Positions 15,854 to 25,494 of a stretch of 64,000 nucleotides of DNA are shown here, piece after piece; the stretch's first letter is position 1, and each line of letters opens with the position of its first letter. The translations under genes were made by a program, and so were the position numbers. The notes beneath the pieces were generated by a model. That model did not search any database. It saw nothing but the letters and a program-made list of their open reading frames with translations, and was not told the origin of the DNA. The stretch lies in the NCBI RefSeq assembly GCF_009617875.1, contig NZ_BLAV01000001.1, positions 2,976,001-3,040,000 of the forward strand. Direction: 5' to 3'. This DNA is from Prolixibacter sp. NT017 (GTDB lineage: Bacteria; Bacteroidota; Bacteroidia; Bacteroidales; Prolixibacteraceae).

Positions 15854-17809
15854 TTATTTACTCGTCACATACCGCTTCAGGTTTTTGGCGATTTCAATCC
15901 GGTTCAGGAATGAATCGATGACCATATCGTAGAGTTTCTCTTTTAGAATCTCGTCCTCGATGCCAAAATCGATGTTCGGGTTATCGTTCACCTCCATTAC
16001 ATACACTTTGCCGTCAATCTCCTTCAGGTCGACACCGTACAGGCCGTCGCCAATCAGGGCAGCAGCCTTCAATGCTGTTTCCAGGACATGGGCAGGCACT
16101 TCACTTACCGGCAACGTTTCCGAATCGCCCGACTGCTCCTCGGCTTCCCCCTGCCAGTTATAAATTTGCCAGTGGTCCCTGGTCATGTAATACTTGCAGG
16201 CAAACAAAGGCGTGTTGTCAATAATCCCAATCCGCCAGTCGAACTCCGAGTAGGTAAACTCCTGGCAAATCACCATGTCCGACTTCCGGAACAGTGTATT
16301 CAGCACCTCTAGCGCTTCCACCTCATTATTCACTTTCGTGATACCCAACGAAAACGCACTGTCGGGTTGCTTAATCACGGCCGGATAGCTCTCTCCGTCC
16401 AGGTCTTTGGGATGGAACAGGTTCTTGGTAAACACCGTGGTCTGAGGCGTCAGAATTTTATTATTCCGAAACAGCTCGTTCTGGTATATCTTGTTAGAAC
16501 AACGCAGAATCGACCACGGATCGTCAATCACCACCAAACCTTCGGCGTAAGCCAGCCGCGACAATTCATACGTATGGTTGTTCACGCTGGTGGTTTCGCG
16601 GACAAAGAGCGCATCAAATTCGTTGATCTTATCGAAATCGTTCTTCGTGATAAACTCCGTATAAATTCCTTTCCGGTTAGCCGCCTGTTTAAATAGTTTC
16701 AATGCCGTGTTACACGAGGGTGGCGTGGCTTCGTGGGGATTCACCAGGATGGCTAGATCGTACTTATAAGCTGTTAGCCTCGATTTGTTGAAGCGTTTCT
16801 TATCGAAATACTCCCGTGCAAATTCATTGACCACCATCAGCTCATCATCGCTGATTCTGTTCAGGTTCAGTGGCTGTATCTTTTTGATCATCCACTCCCC
16901 GTTCCGGATGAAGTGTACCTTGAACAATGGCGTTTCAAACAGCTGGTATAGTTTCGGTGCGAGCCTCTTCATGCCCCGTACGTTGGTGTGTCCGAAGTAT
17001 ACGTTCATACTGAACTCTTTCTCCTTCACGTTTCTCAGCGCTACTTGCAACAACTCATTTATCTCGGTGGTGATCGAACGAATCACGCCCGTGCTGCTAA
17101 AATCACGAATGGTGGTCACGTTAGGAATAACCCGCTGTCCGCGGGCCGATGCCAGCAGCGACACGTAGTAACCGTAGCTCTGGTACTGATACGAGCTGCA
17201 CAGGTTAAAAACGCGCAAGCTGTTGTCGGTATGGTACTCCGAATTGTTGATGTACTCCTTCACTGAAATGATTTTGGCATTCACATCGGTAAAGTGCCAG
17301 GTACGCGGCTGGTTCACCACGATGATGTTCTTCATCCGGTTTTGATAAAGAGAAGCGGGTAACAGATATTCCAGCTTCATACAATCATATCCTTCCGCGT
17401 AATAATCCTTCACCGTCTTAACGGCTTGAAAGCCCCATTGCTGATACCATTCCAGTAGTTTTTCATTCGATGCATCCGCTTCCAGTATCAATTTTTCCTG
17501 CTTCCGCGAAGTCGCCAGGTTCAGCGCGTGAGTCAACAGGAAACGCCCCACCCCTTTACTCTGGAACTCGGGCAAAGTAGCAATAGAATAAATACGCAGT
17601 GATTTCTTGTGCAAATGCAGGACCATCGCTCCCACCGGCCGACGCCGGGATTTTCCTTTTTCGGCTATCCAAACCTCCTGGAACGGGCTGGATAGACTTA
17701 GTGCAAGACTCCGACGGTTGTTTCGCTGGAAAGCCGGAAACGATTCTTTCTCCAGTTTTTCCAGGAAAATCAAGTCTTCCGGCGAAGACTTTCTAATGTG
17801 CAACGTCAT
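15854..17809 (-). CDS. GNAT + RLAN-like + RimK-type ATP-grasp fusion ligase
   Basis: This 651-residue protein has three parts. Residues 1-150 are a GNAT acetyltransferase with the acetyl-CoA loop QSKGVGRF at 83-90. Residues about 160-350 look like the RimK-associated N-terminal (RLAN) domain, including FNLCSSYQYQSYGYYVSLLA. Residues about 360-640 are a RimK-like ATP-grasp, with YPAVIKQPDSAFSLGI binding ATP and the Mg-ligand motif EVNDNPNIDFG from 606. RimK-type enzymes form amide bonds between a carboxylate and an amine using ATP. The fused acetyltransferase suggests a two-step product such as an acetylated peptide or amino acid conjugate; substrate unknown. No partner GCS2 or peptidase gene is adjacent. 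Confidence 0.88.
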   Translation of the reverse strand: MTLHIRKSSPEDLIFLEKLEKESFPAFQRNNRRSLALSLSSPFQEVWIAEKGKSRRRPVGAMVLHLHKKSLRIYSIATLPEFQSKGVGRFLLTHALNLATSRKQEKLILEADASNEKLLEWYQQWGFQAVKTVKDYYAEGYDCMKLEYLLPASLYQNRMKNIIVVNQPRTWHFTDVNAKIISVKEYINNSEYHTDNSLRVFNLCSSYQYQSYGYYVSLLASARGQRVIPNVTTIRDFSSTGVIRSITTEINELLQVALRNVKEKEFSMNVYFGHTNVRGMKRLAPKLYQLFETPLFKVHFIRNGEWMIKKIQPLNLNRISDDELMVVNEFAREYFDKKRFNKSRLTAYKYDLAILVNPHEATPPSCNTALKLFKQAANRKGIYTEFITKNDFDKINEFDALFVRETTSVNNHTYELSRLAYAEGLVVIDDPWSILRCSNKIYQNELFRNNKILTPQTTVFTKNLFHPKDLDGESYPAVIKQPDSAFSLGITKVNNEVEALEVLNTLFRKSDMVICQEFTYSEFDWRIGIIDNTPLFACKYYMTRDHWQIYNWQGEAEEQSGDSETLPVSEVPAHVLETALKAAALIGDGLYGVDLKEIDGKVYVMEVNDNPNIDFGIEDEILKEKLYDMVIDSFLNRIEIAKNLKRYVTSK

Positions 17810-17969
17810 GTTGGTTCATCAAGATATTTTGCCAAATAAACTAATTTTTCAAACAGGTTATTCAGCTGCCATCAACGAAATACAACATTTTGCCAATAAA
17901 AATCGACGCGAAGCAGACATGCACTGATATACTGCTATTTAAACCTAAGACAAGACGCGAACTTATCCA

Positions 17970-18668
17970 TTAATTCGTACTCATCAGGGTTGAGATATGC
18001 TCCGCGCTCACCTCATCAAAATCTTTGATAGTTAACGATGCTCCTATTGCATTTAATTCCACAGCCGAATGACTGGTGGTTACCCCAATAACTCTTAAGC
18101 CCGCCCCTACGGCCGATTTTACTCCTGCAAGAGAATCTTCAAATACGACACAACGGTAATCAGGAATAGCTATTTGCTCCAATGTCTTCAGATAAATTTC
18201 CGGATGTGGTTTACCATGAGTTACCCGGGTCCGGTCGATTATGAATTCAAAATACTCTCTTAGTTGAAGCTTGTCCATCACCATATCGACATTCTTAGTC
18301 GGTGCCGACGTAGCCACAACGATTCTGTGGCCGGCTGAACGCATTCGCTCCAGGAAATTACGTAATCCTTTCACTGGGCCTACATTCAGCTCAGTTAACA
18401 TACGGCGAAATTCAGCATCAACTGCCTCATTGAAATGATTTACCTCATCCTGTGTCAGCTCCCTTTTTAGTAAGGTACGAATTGCTGTGTCACCTGTTGT
18501 GCCTGAAACGATATTGGAGAAGTCATCATCGCTAATAAAAACATTCTCTTTCTCAAAAACAGATCGCCAAGCCTTTATATGCAATGGATTACTGTCGATA
18601 ATCACACCATCCATGTCAAATATAATCCCCATCTGCTCAACGTTTTCCCGGCTTTCCATAATCATCAA
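17970..18668 (-). CDS. HAD-superfamily hydrolase, beta-phosphoglucomutase-like
   Basis: The 232-residue protein has the HAD motifs in order: FDMDGVIIDSN at 17-27 with nucleophile Asp18 and acid Asp20, VVATSAP as motif II, the K in THGKPHPE as motif III, and VVFEDSLAGVKSA as motif IV. The helical cap after motif I fits the phosphoglucomutase/sugar phosphatase branch. Substrate unknown. The start may be the internal methionine at residue 5 or 13 rather than the first. Confidence 0.9.
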   Translation of the reverse strand: MMIMESRENVEQMGIIFDMDGVIIDSNPLHIKAWRSVFEKENVFISDDDFSNIVSGTTGDTAIRTLLKRELTQDEVNHFNEAVDAEFRRMLTELNVGPVKGLRNFLERMRSAGHRIVVATSAPTKNVDMVMDKLQLREYFEFIIDRTRVTHGKPHPEIYLKTLEQIAIPDYRCVVFEDSLAGVKSAVGAGLRVIGVTTSHSAVELNAIGASLTIKDFDEVSAEHISTLMSTN

Positions 18669-18873
18669 ATTGACAAGTTTTTAGAGGAGCAAAATTACGG
18701 TTTTAACTGACCGACTGAAATTATTCAAATTAAGAAAAAATGAAATCTTCGCCCGGCTATCTGATTACTGAAGACTTCTCATGCTGAGAATGATAAAAAG
18801 CCCAAAAATTCTGATTCTACTGAGTTCTATCGAACTAATATCTATTTCTATCGCCTGTCGATATACAAAAAAA

Positions 18874-18900
18874 AGAGACCCGGAGCATTACCGGGTCTCT
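18874..18900 (-). terminator. Terminator of the M16 peptidase gene
   Basis: AGAGACCCGG and CCGGGTCTCT form a 10-bp stem with a 7-nt loop; the preceding A-run becomes the T-tract on the minus strand. It is 60 bp past the M16 stop codon. Confidence 0.9.
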
Positions 18901-18961
18901 TCCGCAATTCACCTATTAAAACGGGCTTAGTATTCCGGAGGCAGCTCCGGCACAAGCCAAA

Positions 18962-21898
18962 TTAATATCCAAAAATATCTTCGAGCGCCAGCTCTTCAAC
19001 CGGGCCGACTGTTTTCAGTGCATTCAAATCGGCATCATTCCGGTTACCCAGTACCAGGTATGTAAAGTGCTGGTTCTTCATATGGTCGTTAAAGAAATTC
19101 TGCACATCGGCAATGTCCGATTTCCCGACCTTGTTATAAACATCCTCACGGATATCCTTGTCGATACCCAACCGCTGGTTCCGCAACCAGGTCCAGAAAA
19201 TGTTCGTTTTGTTGATGCGTTCCGTCTGGATATTCTTCATCACGCTCTCGCGGGCAATTCCAAACAGGCGATTATCAGAAATCATGTTATCCAACAAACC
19301 GTTCATGGCACCAATCGCATCCATCATTTTATCGGCTTGTGTGTAAACAGCTCCGTTGATGTAGAAAGGTTCTTCTTTCTTCGAAGGAGCACTGTAACCA
19401 GCCCATGCAGAATAAGCCAATGCTCTCGATTCACGGATTTCCTGGAATACAACCGAACTCATCGAGTTGCCATAATATTCATTGAACAGCTGCGAGTTAA
19501 CGTAGGTTTCGGGCGAGAACGGCAGACTTTGTGACATCATCCGGATATCGACCTGCGATTTGTCGTAGTTCACGAAGAAAACCTTATTCTCATTGGTCGG
19601 TTGCATCGCAAATTCCTTTTCTGCCGGGATCGATTTCAACTCGGCCGGAATCTGATGCCCTTCCTTCACCATCTGGAAAACCCGATCGGAAGCCGTTGGG
19701 CCATAATAGAACACACGATGCGGATAATGACTGAATTCATGCAGTTTGGCCACCAAAACAGCCGGGTCAACTTTGTGGAGTTCTTCTTCCGGAATCACAT
19801 TCGTGAACGGATTCTCCTTGCCATACTGTCCGTAATACTGCAAAGCACGACGAATCTGGTACTGGTTAAGCTTGGCATCGGCCCGTTCTTTCAAAATTCC
19901 CTCCACCATTTTATCGTAGGCTTCCTGGTCGGGTTGGGCATTGGCCAGCACATGCTCCAGCAATTCCATTCCCTTCTTCGCATTCTTATCCAAACCGGAA
20001 ATGAATACATACGAACGGTCGTTACCGGTGTTCACATTCAAATCGACTCCCAGCTTATAGAATTCCTTTTTCAAGTCAGCAGCCGGATATTTATCGGTTC
20101 CCAGGTAAGGCAAATACTTAACGGCCAGTTCTAGTAACGGATCGTGATTCCGTCCCATGTCGACTACATAATCCAACTGGAAGAGCTCATTGGTTTCATT
20201 GGGAATATAGTCCATCTTCACTCCTTCTGCCAACGGCTTCTCATCGATAGCCTCCTCAAAGTTGACAAACCGGGGCTCCAGGGGCTCGACTTTCTGAGCC
20301 GTAAAATCAGTGAAGAACTTCGACTGATCCTGACGGTTGATGGAGATAGGCGTGATTTCCGGCTTCTCTACCTTCACCAGCCCTTTCGCTTCTCCTGTTC
20401 GTTTATAGGCCAACACATAGTTATCTTTATAATGCTCGCGGGCAAAAGCCACCAATTCATCTTTGGTGATTTTCTCCATCTCATCGTAGAAAGCCAGTTC
20501 GTCGGCCCAGTTGGTTTTCTTGATAAAGGAATTCAGATAATTGAAGACTCTCCATTTACCTTCGTTCTGACGGATGGCATTTAAACGCAATTGATTGACG
20601 GTAGCCTGAATCAGCCAATCGTCAAACTCTCCGTTCTTCACTTTTTCAACTTCTCCCAGCAACAGGTCACGAACCTCGTCAAGCGATTGTCCCTGGCGTG
20701 GTGTTCCATACAGACGATGTTCGCCATATTCGTTATGGAAGTCACTGTAGCTACCCGCTTTCAGTACTTTCTGGCTTTGATTCAAATCGAGGTCGATCAA
20801 ACCGGCCGTAGAGTTCGTCAGGATATAATCAATCATCGTCACAAATTTTCGATCGGGTGAATGATAGCCATCAAAACGGTAGGCCAGCATCACTCTTTCC
20901 GCATCGGGACCGTAAACATCCTTCACAATCGGCTTCTCGATCGGCTCCAGTTTTGCATTTTTTATTTCAGGAAGAGGTTTCGACTTATATTTACCAAAGG
21001 TAGCATCCACCATCTGGATGGTTTTATCGTAATCGAGATCTCCACTCAGGATAACGGCCATGTTGTTTGGAACATACCAGGTATGATAGAAATTCATGAT
21101 GTTAACCATCGACGGATTTTTCAAATCTTCCGGCCGGCCAATTACATCAGTTCCCAGTGGATGTCCCGGATAAAGACTACTGATAACAGCCCGGTTCAGC
21201 CGGCGGCCATCATTGTCCTGCGACATGTTGAATTCTTCGTACACTGTTTCCAACTCGGTATGGAACAAGCGAAGAACCGGATCGCTGAAACGCTCATATT
21301 CCATATTGATCCACTTGTTCAGTTCGTTGGACGGAATATCGTTCATATAAACCGTAAACTCGTATGACGTACCGGCATTGGTATATTTCGCACCAATCGT
21401 GGAAACCATTTTGTCGTATTCGTTCGGAATCGCATATTTCGAAGCTTCCTGCGATACCTCGTCGATTTGTTTGTAGATGGCTTTCTTCACTTCCGGTTCA
21501 GTCGCAGCTTTGTGCGCTTCGAATAAACCGGATATGGAGTCGAGCAATACTTTTTCTTTTCCCCAGTCATTGGTGCCGAACTCGTCGGTTCCCTTGAACA
21601 TCATGTGCTCGAAATAGTGAGCCAGTCCGGTTGTTTCTCTCGGGTCGTTCAATGAACCGGCACGCACGCCGATGAAAGTGAAAATACGGGGTTCGTCGGT
21701 GTTCTGCGACAAATAAACCTTCAATCCATTGTTCAGCGTGTAAATGCGGGTTTTCAACGGATCGTTGGTTACTTCTTCGTACTTATAACCGTTGGAATCG
21801 GTTTTCTGAAGGGTTACATACTTCGATTTCTTCTCACTACAAGAAAAGAACAGGCTAATGACGGTCATCACCATCAGCACTTGGAAAAGCTTTTTCAT
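18962..21898 (-). CDS. M16-family metallopeptidase lipoprotein
   Basis: The 978-residue protein has a lipoprotein signal with the acylated Cys at residue 20 (SLFFSC). The inverted zinc motif H-Y-F-E-H is at 94-98, and the downstream acidic ligand lies in the ELETVYEEFN segment. Two peptidase halves are present, the second (from about 550) without zinc ligands, as in the two-domain pitrilysin-like clamshell enzymes. It is probably anchored on the periplasmic or surface side and degrades peptides. It has its own strong terminator and a divergent AT-rich leader. Confidence 0.93.
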   Translation of the reverse strand: MKKLFQVLMVMTVISLFFSCSEKKSKYVTLQKTDSNGYKYEEVTNDPLKTRIYTLNNGLKVYLSQNTDEPRIFTFIGVRAGSLNDPRETTGLAHYFEHMMFKGTDEFGTNDWGKEKVLLDSISGLFEAHKAATEPEVKKAIYKQIDEVSQEASKYAIPNEYDKMVSTIGAKYTNAGTSYEFTVYMNDIPSNELNKWINMEYERFSDPVLRLFHTELETVYEEFNMSQDNDGRRLNRAVISSLYPGHPLGTDVIGRPEDLKNPSMVNIMNFYHTWYVPNNMAVILSGDLDYDKTIQMVDATFGKYKSKPLPEIKNAKLEPIEKPIVKDVYGPDAERVMLAYRFDGYHSPDRKFVTMIDYILTNSTAGLIDLDLNQSQKVLKAGSYSDFHNEYGEHRLYGTPRQGQSLDEVRDLLLGEVEKVKNGEFDDWLIQATVNQLRLNAIRQNEGKWRVFNYLNSFIKKTNWADELAFYDEMEKITKDELVAFAREHYKDNYVLAYKRTGEAKGLVKVEKPEITPISINRQDQSKFFTDFTAQKVEPLEPRFVNFEEAIDEKPLAEGVKMDYIPNETNELFQLDYVVDMGRNHDPLLELAVKYLPYLGTDKYPAADLKKEFYKLGVDLNVNTGNDRSYVFISGLDKNAKKGMELLEHVLANAQPDQEAYDKMVEGILKERADAKLNQYQIRRALQYYGQYGKENPFTNVIPEEELHKVDPAVLVAKLHEFSHYPHRVFYYGPTASDRVFQMVKEGHQIPAELKSIPAEKEFAMQPTNENKVFFVNYDKSQVDIRMMSQSLPFSPETYVNSQLFNEYYGNSMSSVVFQEIRESRALAYSAWAGYSAPSKKEEPFYINGAVYTQADKMMDAIGAMNGLLDNMISDNRLFGIARESVMKNIQTERINKTNIFWTWLRNQRLGIDKDIREDVYNKVGKSDIADVQNFFNDHMKNQHFTYLVLGNRNDADLNALKTVGPVEELALEDIFGY

Positions 21899-22350
21899 AA
21901 GTAGGTTAATTTAAATATTGATGAAACATTTAGCTGTCTGGTTTAATTTGGATATCAAGTTACTAAAAAAACAATAGATTTCAATTGGGCTATCTTTAAG
22001 ATGAATTTGGTGTATTGATAAGTTGCGTGATAACTTCCCCTTTGCAATACCTATTTTCACAGTATTTGCATATCTGTCCGGACTACTTCGATTCTAAATT
22101 TTCTGTTTCGATTTTTTGTTAAATATGTTGAATAGCAGAATTATGTTGCTGTATTTTTTTAAGATTTTAACTCCAGGTTGATGAAAAAGAGGGTAACATT
22201 TTATAGGCCATCGGTTACAAACCGAAAGAAAAGAGCCAAATGAAAATGGAAGTTGATGAAGAGAATCTTCAATATGGAGGACAATTGAGGTCATTTTTGG
22301 GACCTTCCCAAATCAGCATTGATACCAGAAACGCCGCCAGGACATAAAAA
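21899..22350. other. AT-rich intergenic region
   Basis: No convincing gene; a 66-codon minus-strand frame at 22094-22294 lacks any protein-like pattern. The region includes the M16 promoter area, but I cannot define the boxes. Confidence 0.5.
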
Positions 22351-22376
22351 AACTGCCGGGTGGCGGCCCGGCAGTT
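22351..22376 (-). terminator. Terminator of the secreted 159-residue protein gene
   Basis: AACTGCCGGG and CCCGGCAGTT form a perfect 10-bp stem with a 6-nt loop, with an A-run on its left that gives a T-tract on the minus strand. Confidence 0.9.
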
Positions 22377-22454
22377 AGGAGTTAACGTGCGTAGTTATGA
22401 AGAAACTACAGCGTGGACAAAAAACAAGTTTGGGCAACTTGTGCGTTAAATATC

Positions 22455-22934
22455 TTACATCAGAAATTTTACATCTTTAGCTAATGCCGGGAAATAGGCT
22501 GCAATCAAACCAAGCGCTTCTTCTTCGCTCAACTGGTTTGTCGAAAGTTTTCCCTGACCTTCCAGTGCCTTTTCATTCAGATAGTATCCGTTAACCGTCG
22601 GGTCAAAACGTTGGAATTTAGCATTCACCAACTTAGCGCCAAAACCACGTTTATTGCAGACATACCTGACTTCAAGATTCTTGGAGCGTACAATGTAGTT
22701 ACTGCATTTTGAGGTTTTATCGACCAAAATGATAATCGGATTCTCCGAATTCTCATAAGATAACTGATAGGCTTGCAGTTCCTCTCCTCCTGCTTTAACG
22801 GGAGCAATTTGTTTTATTTGGTAAGTTCCCAAAGTACTATTCGACTGCCCTTGGATGGTCTTCGCAGAAAGCGGTCCTACAAACAGAATACTCACAATAA
22901 AAAGCATAGTTGTTGCGATAGATAATTTTTTCAT
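22455..22934 (-). CDS. Secreted protein of unknown function
   Basis: The 159-residue protein begins with a clear signal peptide (lysines, then a long hydrophobic core ending in GPLSAKT), so the mature form is about 135 residues and periplasmic or extracellular. The mature part is strand-rich with two cysteines (KTSKCSNY, VRYVCNKRG), which could make a disulfide, and an LSEEEALGLIAAYFPALA helix at the end. I do not recognise the family. It has its own terminator. Confidence 0.75.
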   Translation of the reverse strand: MKKLSIATTMLFIVSILFVGPLSAKTIQGQSNSTLGTYQIKQIAPVKAGGEELQAYQLSYENSENPIIILVDKTSKCSNYIVRSKNLEVRYVCNKRGFGAKLVNAKFQRFDPTVNGYYLNEKALEGQGKLSTNQLSEEEALGLIAAYFPALAKDVKFLM

Positions 22935-23164
22935 GGCTTAACAATTTTTATTTCCTGTTACATTTATGCCATCAGGTATTCAATCGATATGCCAAAAGAT
23001 ATAACCAACTAACTTCCAAAGATATTACCCCAAAGAAAAATCGTTTCAGAAAAGCGTTTCTGTCCGGTTTCGGGAAGCAAATTGGCCGAATACGAACAAA
23101 ACAATAAAATATGTTAAATAATTTATCTCATCCCGGAATTCCGAATAACCGTTCCCCAAAAAAG
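22935..23164. other. Promoter-side intergenic DNA
   Basis: Upstream region of the secreted protein gene, AT-rich, without clear boxes, running into the 41-42 bp minisatellite. Confidence 0.4.
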
Positions 23165-23490
23165 AAGATGAGTTCCAGCGTTTCGGGAAAGGTTCTCCAA
23201 AACCCAAAATGAATTCCAGCGTTTCGGGAAGGGTTCTCTAAAACCCAAAATGACTTCCCAGCGTTTCGGGAAGGGTTCTCTAAAACCAAAAATGACTTCC
23301 AGCGTTTCAGGGAAGGGTTCTCAAAAACCAAAAATGACTTCCAGCGTTTCAGGGAAGGGTTCTCAAAAACCAAAAATGAGTTCCAGCGTTTCGGAAAGGA
23401 TTCTCCAAAACCAAAAATGAGTTCCAGCATTTCAGGAAGGGTTCTCCAAAACCAAAAATGAGTTCCAGCATTTCTGAAAGGGTTCTCACT
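23165..23490. repeat. 41-42 bp minisatellite, eight units
   Basis: The word ttccagc (ttcccagc once) starts units at 23173, 23214, 23255, 23297, 23339, 23381, 23422 and 23463, so periods are 41, 41, 42, 42, 42, 41 and 41 bp. Units carry tttcgggaaggg, a small GGTT...AACC hairpin and a run of aaaacc(c)aaaatga. The array lies between two minus-strand genes. Frames stay open for 14-residue repeats where units are 42 bp, but single-base changes in unit length shift the frame, arguing against coding. Confidence 0.88.
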
Positions 23491-23686
23491 ATCCGGAAAA
23501 AAGAGGTTATCCCCAAAAGGGCATCAAATATTTTCAAAGCTATCAAATTGAATATAACCAGTATAATTCCCCTGTATGCCGAAATTTTGGAGGAAGGGGA
23601 AAACGGAAGGCCTGGTTACAATTTGCTGGTTTTAAATTCTGCATGTACTTTGGGGACAGCCTCTTAATTTTCTTCTGGATTTCTAT

Positions 23687-25351
23687 TTAATCGAGTCCCA
23701 GAGCATTTTTCCCCTGCTCAAATACAATATCTTTAGGAATGCCCGCCGCTGAAATCCGATCCAAATCGCTCTGCAATTCCGGACGGATGTACCCGTTCTC
23801 TTTTATCAGCTTAGCTGCAGCATTGTAATCGCCGTCACCCTGAATCTTCAATAACTCATCCGACAATGCAGTCATCGCCTTCTTCATTTTGTCAAAATCA
23901 ACGCGGTATGTTCCGGTTTCAGTATCACGGGTAAAAGCCCCCTGCTGCTCAAAATAATAGAATCGAATCATGTTGGCTTTACCATGCGCACTGGCTGCAC
24001 CAAAACGAACAGAACGGAAGATTCCAGCCATAAACGTCACATAGTTATCCATCAGGTCTTCACCGGACAACTCGCCCATGTCGTGCAGTTTGGTGATTAC
24101 CCACAGTCCCAGGATGTCAGCTTTCCCTTCTTCGATAGAAGTATAGGTATCTTTCAATGCTTCCCGGACCGTTTGTTTACCATCAATGGTTTTTCCAAGC
24201 CCCAATCCGTGAGCTACCTCGTGGAACATGGTGTTCTCGAAGAAAGCATCGAACTTGATGTGCGAACGCTGGTCGGGAGCAATCAACAGATCGGAAATCG
24301 GTACCAAAATCTTATCAAACTTGGCACGCATGGCATTTTTCAACTGCAGTTTCCGGCTGCCTTTGGCGGCACGGACGCGCTCGTCATTCGGCAGGTTGAT
24401 AGCAATGGTTTTGGACCCGGCATTGCAATCGCCTGCGTAATATAACACGTCGTAAGCATTCAAGTCGGAATCAGAGCCCGGCATCTCCGCCTTATACTCG
24501 GGAGGACAAGGCAATGCCCGCTGCAAATCTGGCAAAAGGGCGGCAAATTTAGCCAACCGCTGACTCCATACTTTGTCTTTTACCAGGATAAACGCTTCGT
24601 GCGACGTTTTGTATCCGAAAAGCTGATCTTCATAATTCTCGATAGGTCCCACTACAAAATCGATGGTGTTGTTCTTCATATCGAGCCACGCCATATCGCT
24701 GTCGTAATAGTTATCCGTCAGCAACGCATCGGCGCGCAGTTCCAGGTATTTTTTCAGTCCCGGGTCTTCAGCGAATTCTGCAGCCTGGCGAATTAGCGAA
24801 GCAGCTTTCTCGATTTGGGTCTTAAAATATTCATGGTAAGGAATCGACATCAACTTACCATCTTTATCCCGACGAATTATGGTGCACTGACTGGTTTTTG
24901 TCGAATCCTTCCAGTCATTAAATTCCTGTTCCGTCATGTCCTTAGGATAAAAGTTGGCTCCTTTTGGCTTGGGACCTACTCCTTCCACAAACGGCTTATT
25001 ATTATTCAACCGCTCCCATGGGCCATAGTTAATCATGGCAAAATCTCTTTCAGCCTGCGTTTTCAGACTGGTCAACAAAGCTTCTTTATCGCCGTAGGCT
25101 TCCTGCCAGAAAATGCCATCCATGATATCCGCTGCATCAAACATCAACGACAACATTTTTTTTTGGTTCTCATCGAGCTGGCTCATGTCGGTAGTTAGTT
25201 TAACTTTCGCAAACTCGTCTACTTTTTGCGCGACAATATCCTCCTGCTCAGACTCGCTTTTGGAAGAATTCTTGCATCCTCCCGCCATTAAGAATACGAT
25301 CATTAGTGAAAACAAAGAGATTAGTTTCATATTTATTAGTTTTTTGGTCAT
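23687..25351 (-). CDS. M49-like zinc peptidase lipoprotein (dipeptidyl peptidase III relative)
   Basis: The 554-residue protein has a lipoprotein box (MAGGC, Cys26). The zinc site is H-E-V-A-H at 377-381 with the second element E-E-G-K-A-D at 407-412, matching the HExxxH / EExRAD pair of dipeptidyl peptidase III. The first motif is the pentapeptide form rather than the usual hexapeptide. It likely trims dipeptides from oligopeptides outside the cytoplasm. Some database relatives carry a misleading dihydrofolate reductase label. Methionine 8 (MKLISLFSL) is an equally likely start and fits a lipoprotein signal better. Confidence 0.85.
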   Translation of the reverse strand: MTKKLINMKLISLFSLMIVFLMAGGCKNSSKSESEQEDIVAQKVDEFAKVKLTTDMSQLDENQKKMLSLMFDAADIMDGIFWQEAYGDKEALLTSLKTQAERDFAMINYGPWERLNNNKPFVEGVGPKPKGANFYPKDMTEQEFNDWKDSTKTSQCTIIRRDKDGKLMSIPYHEYFKTQIEKAASLIRQAAEFAEDPGLKKYLELRADALLTDNYYDSDMAWLDMKNNTIDFVVGPIENYEDQLFGYKTSHEAFILVKDKVWSQRLAKFAALLPDLQRALPCPPEYKAEMPGSDSDLNAYDVLYYAGDCNAGSKTIAINLPNDERVRAAKGSRKLQLKNAMRAKFDKILVPISDLLIAPDQRSHIKFDAFFENTMFHEVAHGLGLGKTIDGKQTVREALKDTYTSIEEGKADILGLWVITKLHDMGELSGEDLMDNYVTFMAGIFRSVRFGAASAHGKANMIRFYYFEQQGAFTRDTETGTYRVDFDKMKKAMTALSDELLKIQGDGDYNAAAKLIKENGYIRPELQSDLDRISAAGIPKDIVFEQGKNALGLD

Positions 25352-25494
25352 ATAAATTTCTGTTATTCAATCATTCAGACACTCTTCTCATTTCATTTAG
25401 GCGTACCAAAGCTATGAAAAGTAAAATAAAAAACCCTTGACATTCCACCATGTTAATCGGTGGGATTTTATTACTTTGCTCCAAATCGACGGAT

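Noticed and set aside
22094..22294. 66-codon minus-strand frame
   Set aside because: Very AT-rich, no ribosome site, no protein-like composition; lies in the leader region of the M16 gene.
23128..23430. 100-codon frame with 14-residue repeats over the 41-42 bp array
   Set aside because: Frame is lost wherever a unit is 41 bp, and there is no start signal or flanking domain.
25450..25494. Upstream start for the lipoprotein gene at 25495
   Set aside because: The extra 15 residues precede a complete lipoprotein signal and would disrupt it.
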